DNA of 64,000 nt, taken from positions 1,550,001 through 1,614,000 of the forward strand of contig NZ_CP135996.1 in NCBI RefSeq assembly GCF_029211325.2, read 5' to 3'. The stretch comes from Caproicibacterium argilliputei. GTDB lineage: Bacteria; Bacillota; Clostridia; Oscillospirales; Acutalibacteraceae. Below are positions 34,565-41,878 of this stretch, in pieces. Both the position numbers and the translations under genes were made by a program. The first letter of the stretch is position 1; every line of letters starts with the position of its first letter. A model generated the notes under the pieces. It searched no databases and had not been told where the DNA came from. It was given only the letters and a program-made list of their open reading frames with translations.

Positions 34565-36382
34565 ATGCAAATATCTCCGGTTGTCACACTGCTGATCGCC
34601 GGATTTCTGATGTTCGCCGTCATCGGGCTTCTGTCCCTGCTGGCGCATTATTATACCCTCAACGGAATCAAATCCCGGACGGTGGGCGACGGCCAGCACG
34701 GTACGGCCCGTTGGGCGACCAAATCCGAAATCAAGCACACCTATTCGGAAGTCCCTTTTGAGCCGGAACTCTGGCGGCAGGGCAAAAACCTTCCCTCCGC
34801 ACAGGGCCTGATTATCGGCTGGCATAAAGCGCCGCTGTTTGACCGGACGGCTCCCCACGGCTACGCGCTGATTGATGACGACGATATCCACTGCCTCATG
34901 ATCGGTGCGGCCGGCGTCGGGAAAACCGCAAATTTTTTATATCCCAACCTCGAATACGCATGTGCGGCCGGCATGAGCTTTCTTACGACCGATACCAAGG
35001 GAGATCTGTATCGCAATTATGGGGGGATCGCAAAAGAGTGTTACGGTTACGACGTGGCCGTAATTGATCTGCGCAACCCGACCCGGAGCGACGGGTTCAA
35101 CCTGAATCATCTGGTCAACCGGTACATGGACGCCTATCTGCGGGACTATGCAAATCTGGCATATAAGGCAAAGGCCGAAAAGTATGCTAAGATTACGGCG
35201 AAGACCATCATCGGGTCGGGAGGTTTCGATATCGCTACGGCCGGCCAGAACGCCTTCTTTTACGACGCGGCGGAAGGTCTGCTGACCTCGGTCATCCTTC
35301 TGCTCGCGGAATTCTGCCCTCCGGAGAAGCGTCATATCGTCTCCGTCTTCAAACTGATTCAGGACCTGCTCGCACCGAGCGGCGTGAAGGGCAGGACTCT
35401 GTTCCAGTTGCTGATGGCGCATCTTCCGGACGACCACAAGACAAAATGGTTCGCGGGCGCGGCGCTCAACAGCGCGGATATGGCGATGCAGAGCGTCCTT
35501 TCCACGGCGCTTTCCAGGCTCAACGCATTCCTGGATTCCGAACTGGAGCAGGTTCTGTGTTTTGACACTGCGATCGACGCGGAGAAGTTCTGTAATACCA
35601 AGTCCGCGATATTTTTGGTGATGCCTGAAGAGGATTCCACCAAATACTTCATTATCAGCCTGATTGTCCAGCAGCTCTACCGGGAAATTCTTGCCGTAGC
35701 TGATGAGCACGGCGGCAAGCTGCCCAACCGTGTCATGATGTACCTTGATGAGATAGGGACCATTCCAAAAATAGAGTCAGCCGAGATGATGTTCTCATCC
35801 AGTCGCTCCCGGCGGGTGTCTATAACAGCCATCATCCAGAGCCTTGCTCAGTTGGAGAAAAATTACGGAAAAGAAGGCGCCGCCATCATCGTGGATAACT
35901 GCCAGGACACGATTTTCGGAGGTTTCGCGCCCAACAGCGAGTCGGCGGAAACCCTGTCCAAATCGCTGGGAACCCGAACGGTGATGAGCGGGACCGTTAA
36001 TCGAGGCAAAAGCGACGGCTCGCAGAACCTCGAAATGATCGAGCGTCCGCTCCTTTCGCCGGACGAACTCAAATCCATGCCCAAGGGCAGATTCGTTGTG
36101 ACGAAAACCGGCGCTTATCCAATGCGCACCCGGCTCAAGCTGTTTAAGGATTGGGGTATCACCTTCGGCAAGCCTTATGAGGTTGAGGAAAAGTCGGCCC
36201 GGAAGGTGGAGTACGCCGACCGGTTCGAGCTGGAGGAAGAACTCATCCGCAGGAATGCGGCTTATACGGTTGACCCGGACATAGCTGAAGGTGAACCCAG
36301 TGCACACGGTGGGATCGAGCATGCGCCTGCGCAGGAGATACGCAATTTTCCGCGAAGAAAAGATCCCGTTCGCATTGAATAG
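34565..36382 (+). CDS. VirD4-like type IV coupling protein
   Basis: 605 aa. An N-terminal membrane helix (VVTLLIAGFLMFAVIGLLSL) leads to the TraG/VirD4 ATPase core. Walker A is GAAGVGKTANFLYPNLEYAC near residues 116-135, SFLTTDTKGDLYRNYG follows, and Walker B is RVMMYLDEIGTIPKI near 390-404. Then come SRSRRVSITAIIQSLAQLE and the C-terminal RFVVTKTGAYPMRTRLK. Coupling proteins bring the relaxase-DNA complex to the secretion channel. This is the CD1115-type family typical of clostridial elements. ATG follows GGGAGG, 13 bases after the primase stop. Confidence 0.92.
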   Translation: MQISPVVTLLIAGFLMFAVIGLLSLLAHYYTLNGIKSRTVGDGQHGTARWATKSEIKHTYSEVPFEPELWRQGKNLPSAQGLIIGWHKAPLFDRTAPHGYALIDDDDIHCLMIGAAGVGKTANFLYPNLEYACAAGMSFLTTDTKGDLYRNYGGIAKECYGYDVAVIDLRNPTRSDGFNLNHLVNRYMDAYLRDYANLAYKAKAEKYAKITAKTIIGSGGFDIATAGQNAFFYDAAEGLLTSVILLLAEFCPPEKRHIVSVFKLIQDLLAPSGVKGRTLFQLLMAHLPDDHKTKWFAGAALNSADMAMQSVLSTALSRLNAFLDSELEQVLCFDTAIDAEKFCNTKSAIFLVMPEEDSTKYFIISLIVQQLYREILAVADEHGGKLPNRVMMYLDEIGTIPKIESAEMMFSSSRSRRVSITAIIQSLAQLEKNYGKEGAAIIVDNCQDTIFGGFAPNSESAETLSKSLGTRTVMSGTVNRGKSDGSQNLEMIERPLLSPDELKSMPKGRFVVTKTGAYPMRTRLKLFKDWGITFGKPYEVEEKSARKVEYADRFELEEELIRRNAAYTVDPDIAEGEPSAHGGIEHAPAQEIRNFPRRKDPVRIE

Positions 36383-36394
36383 GAGTGATATATC

Positions 36395-36649
36395 ATGGGG
36401 TATTTTACATCCCTTTACGCTTCTGAGCTTCCTCACCGCGCGGTTGCCGTGTATATGTACCTGCGCGACCGAGCCGATAAGGACGGCAAATGCTACCCGG
36501 CGATCGGTACCATCGCACGGGAACTGAAGCTGTCCAAAAGCACGGTCAAGCGGGCAATTTCCGACCTTGAAAAAAGCGGCCATCTCTGCAAAGAGCCGAG
36601 GTGGCGCGAAAACGGCGGAAAATCCTCCAACCTGTATCACATCAAATAA
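36395..36649 (+). CDS. Helix-turn-helix protein (replication-initiator-like)
   Basis: 84 aa. Nearly the whole protein is a winged helix: FTSLYASELPHRAVAVYMYL, CYPAIGTIARELKLSKSTVK (the recognition helix), RAISDLEKSGHL and a basic wing R-W-R-E-N-G-G-K-S-S-N-L-Y. The L-[PS]-x-x-A-x-x-V-Y-x-Y-L-x-D-R start is shared with short element proteins related to plasmid replication or transfer regulators. ATG 36395 follows AGGAG. It ends the transfer module: everything after it for 900 bases is decayed. It may have been longer, since following sequence continues coding-like in another frame. Confidence 0.75.
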   Translation: MGYFTSLYASELPHRAVAVYMYLRDRADKDGKCYPAIGTIARELKLSKSTVKRAISDLEKSGHLCKEPRWRENGGKSSNLYHIK

Positions 36650-37015
36650 CGCTGAAAAAGGCATCACTTCCGCCAGGGAGAAAGTCTGTCTACAGGTGAA
36701 CCGTGGAACGGTTCATGTTGAACCATGAAAGCGAACCTCCTACTCTAAGCAGATCTAAATCAGAGAAAAGACAAGCGGAAAGGTTTTTTTTCTTTCTTCC
36801 TTTCTTTCACCGGTATGGGAGTAACCTCCGCTGTATCCGGGTCAATCAGAATAATTTCCTTGTTCTTTTCTCTGGCATATGTAATGAGATGAGCGGCAGA
36901 TTCCACAAAAACGAGCATCTGTTCTTTGTAAACCGCCAGAACGGAGCCGGAGCGGTTCACCAGTATTCATTGCAGCGGGGATAACAACTGTTTTTAAGTA
37001 AGTGTCAAAACGCCG
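36650..37015. other. Decayed region with a palindrome and an antisense frame
   Basis: A perfect palindrome TGAACCGT-GGA-ACGGTTCA lies at 36697-36715. A minus-strand frame at 36960-36760 encodes 66 residues with protein-like character (VLAVYKEQMLVFVESAAHLI, then EIILIDPDTAEVTPIPVK) but has only a weak GTG start and no obvious ribosome site, so it could be a gene remnant. I cannot assign a function. Confidence 0.35.
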
Positions 37016-37460
37016 TCACCTTGACAGAATCAATTGGTGTCGCGCTAAGTTTTCATTGCCCCTGAATGTCCGGCAAATCCGGTGGAAGATATTTGCTTTT
37101 GAGCGTGCGCAGAACATCGCTGATGGTGGAAACCGATGCCATATTCTGTATTTCCACCCCCGCTTCCCGAAGCGGGTTGTTACGACGGCTCCCGTGGTTG
37201 GTGCCTCTTTTGGGGGATCCAGTTCAGCAAATACCACTCGCGGGTCGGCGATGATTTCTCCATCCGGTTGGTTGCAGGCCAGCAGTGCTTCGAGCCGTAC
37301 TCTCCGGGAAAAGGTACACAAGCCGCGCAATAAAGTCATCAGATCCGCGCCGGGAAAACGAGTCAATCTGCTGGTGTACATTCGGGCCAAACTCCGCGCC
37401 GGAAAAGGCATCTGCTACGAACGGTGGGCCAGGATTTTCAACCTCAAACATGGCATCCAA
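37016..37460 (-). pseudogene. Possible degraded minus-strand gene
   Basis: Two overlapping minus-strand frames (37460-37224 and 37411-37016) look like two halves of one protein broken by a frameshift near 37300. The first starts DAMFEVENPGPPFVADAFSG and ends in F-I-A-R-L-V-Y-L-F; the second carries L-R-G-L-C-T-F-S-R-R and TRFGKRGWKYRIWHRFPPSA. The composition is non-random, but I do not recognise the family. It sits at the border where GC-rich transfer DNA meets the AT-rich cadmium cassette. Confidence 0.3.
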
Positions 37461-37488
37461 CAGATCCGGGATATTTTTTATTTTTCTA

Positions 37489-37549
37489 TTGACAATAATC
37501 TATGTCAATGATAATATAATGATTAAGCAATCGTTTAATCGTTATATTA
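37489..37549 (+). promoter_or_regulatory. Promoter and palindromic operator of the cad cassette
   Basis: TTGACA (37489-37494), a 17-base spacer and TAATAT (37512-37517). A near-perfect palindrome spans 37512-37549: TAATATAA and TTATATTA as outer arms, GATTAA and TTAATC as inner arms, mismatched only at one outer and two central pairs. It covers the -10 box and start site, the expected position for an ArsR/SmtB repressor such as the CadC-like protein encoded at 39745. Confidence 0.85.
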
Positions 37550-37562
37550 AGGGGGCTCATCC

Positions 37563-39695
37563 ATGTCGACGAAGGTATTTATGCTTAATGGGTTGGACTG
37601 CGCCAACTGTGCCGCAAAAATAGAAACAGAAATTAAAAATATTGAAGGGATTAAGTTCGCTTCAGTAGATTTTGTTTCTAAGAGACTTACTTGGGAAGCT
37701 GAGTCGAATACCAATGTTCCTATGTTAGTGGAGAAGATAGAAAGCATCGTAAAAAAAATAGAACCGGATGTGAAAATTGCTTTAGTGGAGAACACTTCTA
37801 AGCCTAAAATAGAAGAAAAAGATGACGACGATGACGACGATGAAGAAGATCATAAGAAAGAGATAGTCGAACTGGTGATTGGAGGAACTTTATTTGTTGT
37901 TGGATTGATTTTTAAGTTTCAGAACTGGCTTGAACTTACCATATTCTTAATAAGCTATATCATTGTTGGCAGAAAAGTTGTTTTAAGCGCAATAAAAGGG
38001 ATCGTACGAGGTCAGGTATTCAGTGAGCACTTCCTGATGAGCGTTGCTACAATCGGTGCCTTCTTTGTTGGAGAGTATCCGGAAGGCGTCGCCGTTATGC
38101 TGTTCTATCTGATTGGGGAATTATTCGAGGATATGGCCGTAGATAATTCCAGAAAATCAATCAGTGAATTAATGGATATAAGACCTGATTATGCAAATTT
38201 ACAGGTTGGCGAAGAGCTCAAAAAAGTATCTCCTGAAGAAGTAAATATCGGTAATAAGATCGTAGTAAAACCGGGAGAAAAAATTCCTCTTGATGGCAAG
38301 GTCATAGAAGGAACCTCAATGGTTGATACAGCGGCGTTGACCGGTGAATCCGTTCCACGTGAGTTAAAACCCGGGAGTGATGCTTTGAGCGGATTTGTAA
38401 ACAAGAATGGCGTTTTGACTATTGAAGTCACAAAAGAATTCGGAGAATCTACAGTTTCAAAAGTCTTGGATTTAGTACAGAATGCCAGCAGTAAAAAAGC
38501 GCCAACTGAAAAATTTATAACAAAATTTGCGCGTTACTATACTCCGGTTGTTGTATTTGGAGCATTGGCGTTAGCAATTATTCCGCCTTTGCTTATTCCG
38601 GGGGCATCCTTCTCTGATTGGATTTACCGAGGGTTAGTATTCTTGGTGGTTTCCTGCCCTTGTGCGTTAGTGCTTTCGATACCGTTAGGATTCCTTGGGG
38701 GAATTGGGGGATCTTCAAAAAGAGGAATATTAGTAAAAGGCGGCAACTACCTTGAAGCGTTGAACAATGTTGAAGCAGTTGTTTTTGATAAGACGGGGAC
38801 TTTAACCAAGGGTGTATTCAAGGTTACAAAAGCAATTTCTGAAAACGGTTATACAGAGGATGAACTGATCAAATATGCGGCATATGCTGAAAGCTATTCA
38901 AATCATCCGATTGCACTTTCAATTATAGCTGCTTATCATGCTGAAATTGATAAAGATAAAATTGAGAATTATCAGGAAATAGCGGGACATGGCATTAAGG
39001 TCAATGTCAATGGAAAGGAAGTACTCGCTGGAAATACGAAATTAATGATCAGTGAAAACATCCAATACACTGATGTGGATACGTTAGGCACAGTAGTACA
39101 TGTGGCCATAGACAAAAAGTATGCGGGCAGTATCATAATTTCAGATGAGGTGAAAGAAGACTCTGCAAAAGCAATTAAAGAGTTGAAAGCGCTTGGCGTT
39201 AGAAAAACAGTTATGCTTACTGGCGACTTGAAGAAGGTAGCGGACAATATCGGCAAGGAGTTAGGTTTAGACGAGGTTTATTCTGAACTGTTACCCGCCG
39301 ATAAAGTTGAAAAAGTTGAATCCCTGGAAGCCCAAAAATCTCACAAGGGAAAGATTGTATTTGTTGGTGATGGAATTAACGATGCGCCGGTACTTGCAAG
39401 AGCCGACATCGGTATCGCTATGGGAGGCTTGGGCTCGGACGCTGCGATTGAGGCTGCAGATGTAGTGATTATGACTGATGAACCTCACAAAGTAGCATCC
39501 GCGATAAAAATTGCGAAAAGAACGAGAAACATTGTATCTCAGAATATCGTGTTTGCATTAGGAGTTAAAGCCATATTCCTCGTATTAGGAGCATTGGGGT
39601 TAGCTTCCATGTGGGCGGCCGTGTTTGCAGATATGGGGGTTGCTCTGATTGCAGTTGTTAACGCAATGAGAGCTCTGAATACGAAAAAAATATGA
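37563..39695 (+). CDS. cadA: Cd/Zn/Pb-type P1B heavy-metal exporting ATPase
   Basis: 710 aa. One heavy-metal-associated domain with C-A-N-C near residues 13-16 is followed by an unusual acidic linker (EEKDDDDDDDEEDH, near 82-97) and the P1B membrane core. VVSCPCALVLSIPLG near 363 carries the transport Cys-Pro-Cys, VFDKTGTLTKG the phosphorylated Asp, and H-P in Y-S-N-H-P-I is the P1B signature. GDGINDAPVLARADIGIAMG closes the P domain. CPC with HMA C-x-x-C fits the Zn/Cd/Pb branch. It exports metal from the cytosol. Codon use is AT-rich compared with its neighbours, so the cassette was acquired separately. ATG 37563 follows AGGGGGC. Confidence 0.93.
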   Translation: MSTKVFMLNGLDCANCAAKIETEIKNIEGIKFASVDFVSKRLTWEAESNTNVPMLVEKIESIVKKIEPDVKIALVENTSKPKIEEKDDDDDDDEEDHKKEIVELVIGGTLFVVGLIFKFQNWLELTIFLISYIIVGRKVVLSAIKGIVRGQVFSEHFLMSVATIGAFFVGEYPEGVAVMLFYLIGELFEDMAVDNSRKSISELMDIRPDYANLQVGEELKKVSPEEVNIGNKIVVKPGEKIPLDGKVIEGTSMVDTAALTGESVPRELKPGSDALSGFVNKNGVLTIEVTKEFGESTVSKVLDLVQNASSKKAPTEKFITKFARYYTPVVVFGALALAIIPPLLIPGASFSDWIYRGLVFLVVSCPCALVLSIPLGFLGGIGGSSKRGILVKGGNYLEALNNVEAVVFDKTGTLTKGVFKVTKAISENGYTEDELIKYAAYAESYSNHPIALSIIAAYHAEIDKDKIENYQEIAGHGIKVNVNGKEVLAGNTKLMISENIQYTDVDTLGTVVHVAIDKKYAGSIIISDEVKEDSAKAIKELKALGVRKTVMLTGDLKKVADNIGKELGLDEVYSELLPADKVEKVESLEAQKSHKGKIVFVGDGINDAPVLARADIGIAMGGLGSDAAIEAADVVIMTDEPHKVASAIKIAKRTRNIVSQNIVFALGVKAIFLVLGALGLASMWAAVFADMGVALIAVVNAMRALNTKKI

Positions 39696-39744
39696 ATCTT
39701 TTTATGGTTATATCTTATATTGTTTATATGAAAGGGTGACTATA

Positions 39745-40125
39745 ATGTCTGAAAACCAGGAAAACATGACAGATCAAGAAAATGCAATGTGTGATATCAC
39801 TATTGTTCATCAGGATATATTAGATAAAGTGAAAAAAGAAATAACTGATGATGATACTTTGTATAATATGGCTGGTATATTTAAAGTACTCAGCGATCCT
39901 ACACGTCTAAAAATTATAAATGCGCTTATGCTTTCTGAAATGTGCGTGTGTGATATTTCAGCTTTGCTGAATATGTCGAAACCTGCTATTTCGCATCATC
40001 TAAAATCATTACGGCAAACCCACTTAATTAAATACAGGCGTGACGGGAAAATCGCTTATTATTCACTGAATGATGCACACATTAAAATGATGTTTGATCT
40101 ATGTATAACGCATATCAAAAAATAA
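39745..40125 (+). CDS. cadC: CadC-like ArsR-family metal-sensing repressor
   Basis: 126 aa winged-helix protein: IFKVLSDPTRLKIINALMLS, then the metal site S-E-M-C-V-C-D, then the recognition helix LLNMSKPAISHHLKSLRQTH. An N-terminal cysteine in N-A-M-C-D gives a third possible ligand, as in CadC, which binds Cd/Pb/Zn and releases its operator. It follows the ATPase, so the cassette is ordered cadA-cadC rather than the more common cadC-cadA. ATG 39745 follows AAAGGG. Probable ligand of the palindrome at 37512-37549. Confidence 0.88.
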   Translation: MSENQENMTDQENAMCDITIVHQDILDKVKKEITDDDTLYNMAGIFKVLSDPTRLKIINALMLSEMCVCDISALLNMSKPAISHHLKSLRQTHLIKYRRDGKIAYYSLNDAHIKMMFDLCITHIKK

Positions 40126-40161
40126 TGATACAGGTATTAGTTTAGCTGAAATGAGGCGGGG

Positions 40162-40378
40162 GTGCGCCGGCTGATCTACACCACCAACGTTATTGAAGGC
40201 TTCAACCGGCAGCTCCGAAAGGTGACGAAGGCGAAATCGGTCTATCCGACGGATGACAGCCTGCTCAAGATGCTGTATCTGACCATGATGGACATCACGA
40301 AAAAATTGACCGGCAGGCGGCAGGACTGGAGCGTAATCCACGCCCAACTGGCCGTATATTTTGCCGGCCGGATGCTGT
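40162..40378 (+). pseudogene. 3' remnant of an IS256-family transposase
   Basis: Encodes RRLIYTTNVIEGFNRQLRKV, then PTDDSLLKMLYLTMMDITKK and DWSVIHAQLAVYF, the conserved C-terminal end of Mutator/IS256 transposases (including the Glu in N-V-I-E-G). The catalytic N-terminal two thirds are absent, and no terminal repeat was identified. It marks the right border of the AT-rich cad cassette. Confidence 0.85.
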
Positions 40379-40408
40379 GCTTTCTTTTATGTCCATACAC
40401 TTTCCGCT

Positions 40409-40549
40409 CAGTTGTCGGGGCGGTATAAGGACGGTACTTATCATGGACTTGGCGCCGGATTTCGGGGAGGCACAACGACGGTGACGGTCGAAGTTTCGGG
40501 CGGGAAAGTTACTGCAATCCAAGTGGATTCCAGCATTGAAGCGAACTGA
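40409..40549 (+). pseudogene. Fragment of an FMN-binding-domain protein
   Basis: SGRYKDGTYHGLGAGFRGGT followed by VTVEVSGGKVTAIQV is the start of an FMN-binding (NosR/RnfG-like) domain, where family members have G-x-Y-x-D-G-x-Y-x-G-x-G-x-G-[FY]. The frame runs in from the transposase remnant and stops after about 45 residues, before the flavin-attaching region. A broken 5' or middle piece of a redox protein gene. The following 120 bases to 40666 hold nothing recognisable. Confidence 0.7.
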
Positions 40550-40666
40550 GCCAATCGCGCGGCAATAACATGGAACAACGCTCGAAACCCATATCGTTTT
40601 GAAAAGCACTTTTCCGGCAGATAATTCATATGATGGGTTAAAATCAACGGGAGAGGATCGGAAGAT

Positions 40667-41086
40667 ATGCCTGATGAAGAATTAAGAGACTATGGCCCCA
40701 TACCAATCGTAGTGAATATTGAAGCGGTTACGGAGCAAAACAATACCTTCCGTACCGCTTTATGGACAGGGAATCATCTGCAGCTTACGCTGATGAGCAT
40801 TCGTGTGAACGATGATATCGGCTTGGAAATGCACCCTGATGTTGACCAGTTTATCCGCATCGAGCAGGGCGAAGGGCTTGCGAAGTTCGGAAACCGGAGA
40901 GACAATATGAATTTTCAAAAGCGAGTCGGGCCAAGCGATGCCATTGTCATACCAGCCGGGACATGGCATAACGTCATCAATGTAGGCACCGTACCTTTAA
41001 AAGTATATTCGATTTATGCACCTCCCCAACATCCCTGGGGAACCGTTCACAAAACAAAAGACGACGCAATAGCAACAGGGACATAA
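40667..41086 (+). CDS. Cupin-domain protein
   Basis: 139 aa single-domain cupin. Motif 1 is I-G-L-E-M-H-P-D-V-D-Q-F-I-R-I-E-Q-G-E-G and motif 2 is I-P-A-G-T-W-H-N-V-I-N-V-G, giving probable metal ligands H62, D64/Q66 and H105 (His, acid/Gln, His). The C-terminal Y-A-P-P-Q-H-P-W-G is typical of small cupins found in many bacteria. Substrate unknown; stress or sugar-related roles are possible. ATG 40667 has GGGAGAGG upstream. It stands alone between decayed fragments and a ferritin-like gene. The spacer 41087-41285 shows no gene. Confidence 0.82.
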   Translation: MPDEELRDYGPIPIVVNIEAVTEQNNTFRTALWTGNHLQLTLMSIRVNDDIGLEMHPDVDQFIRIEQGEGLAKFGNRRDNMNFQKRVGPSDAIVIPAGTWHNVINVGTVPLKVYSIYAPPQHPWGTVHKTKDDAIATGT

Positions 41087-41285
41087 AATAACGGTATCAT
41101 CAAGCGCTTTAGAGTATTTGAATTCGGGCCCAAGTCCCATTGGAATAATGATGCAGAAAAAGATTTGAACAGATGACTAAGGCAGGATCAGCCTACTGTA
41201 CGCTATTCCTGCCTGTCCAATTTTGAGGCTAAAAGGGAGGGCTCTCAGCGGCTGAAGGCAGATTTATATGAAAGGCGGAGGATTA

Positions 41286-41798
41286 ATGAGCTATACGCAT
41301 CCGAACGGACAGCCGCAGGGCACGGCACAGAAGTTTACGGATAAACTCAGGGAAATCCTGATCAGTGAAATCATCGCGATTAACGGTTACCAAACCCACA
41401 TCGCCAACTCGGACATTTCTGAAATAAACGATGCCTGGCACAGTATTATGCTCGACGAAAAGCAGCATTACGGCTGGGTGCTGAAGCTGCTCCGCAAATA
41501 TGATCCGGAGCAGTACAAACAGTTTTTAGCTCATAAGGGCGACAACCCCGGGCCCCAAACACCGGTGTCGCTCTCCCATTCCCAGTCCGGCGGTGCGGCC
41601 ATTCTGAACGATATCCGGGACGATATCAAGGGAGAACTCGAGGCCGTGATTCTGTATGAAGCGCAGCTTCCAAAATATCCATATCGGGATATCCGCACCA
41701 CCTTGCAGGCCGTGATTGACGACGAAAAAGGCCACGCGGAGCATCTTACCAGACTGTTGCTGAAATATGACGTCGATCCGTATGATGAATTGGTCTGA
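41286..41798 (+). CDS. Ferritin-like/rubrerythrin-related diiron protein
   Basis: 170 aa. Two ferritin-like helical pairs are visible: LREILISEIIAINGYQTHIA with IMLDEKQHYGWVLKLL, and IKGELEAVILYEAQLPKYPY with VIDDEKGHAEHLTRLL. Each gives an E...E-x-x-H set, the ligand pattern of a diiron site. The protein could store or detoxify iron or peroxide. I place the start at ATG 41286 (GGCGGAGG just upstream), but ATG 41268 in frame is also plausible. Its nearness to the riboswitch-controlled ATPase and FetAB-like exporter suggests an iron-stress theme. Confidence 0.78.
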   Translation: MSYTHPNGQPQGTAQKFTDKLREILISEIIAINGYQTHIANSDISEINDAWHSIMLDEKQHYGWVLKLLRKYDPEQYKQFLAHKGDNPGPQTPVSLSHSQSGGAAILNDIRDDIKGELEAVILYEAQLPKYPYRDIRTTLQAVIDDEKGHAEHLTRLLLKYDVDPYDELV

Positions 41799-41829
41799 TT
41801 CCGGGCATTTCAGGGAACCGGCAAACTTG

Positions 41830-41876
41830 AACGGCCGTGAAATCCATTGGGGATGTCACGGCCGTTCTGATTTTAC
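41830..41876. terminator. Convergent terminator
   Basis: AACGGCCGTGA (41830-41840) and TCACGGCCGTT (41856-41866) form a perfect 11-bp stem between the ferritin-like gene (plus) and the P-type ATPase gene (minus). It is followed by CTGATTTTA on the plus side and sits just after the ATPase stop on the minus side, so it can serve both. Confidence 0.75.
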
Positions 41877-41878
41877 TG

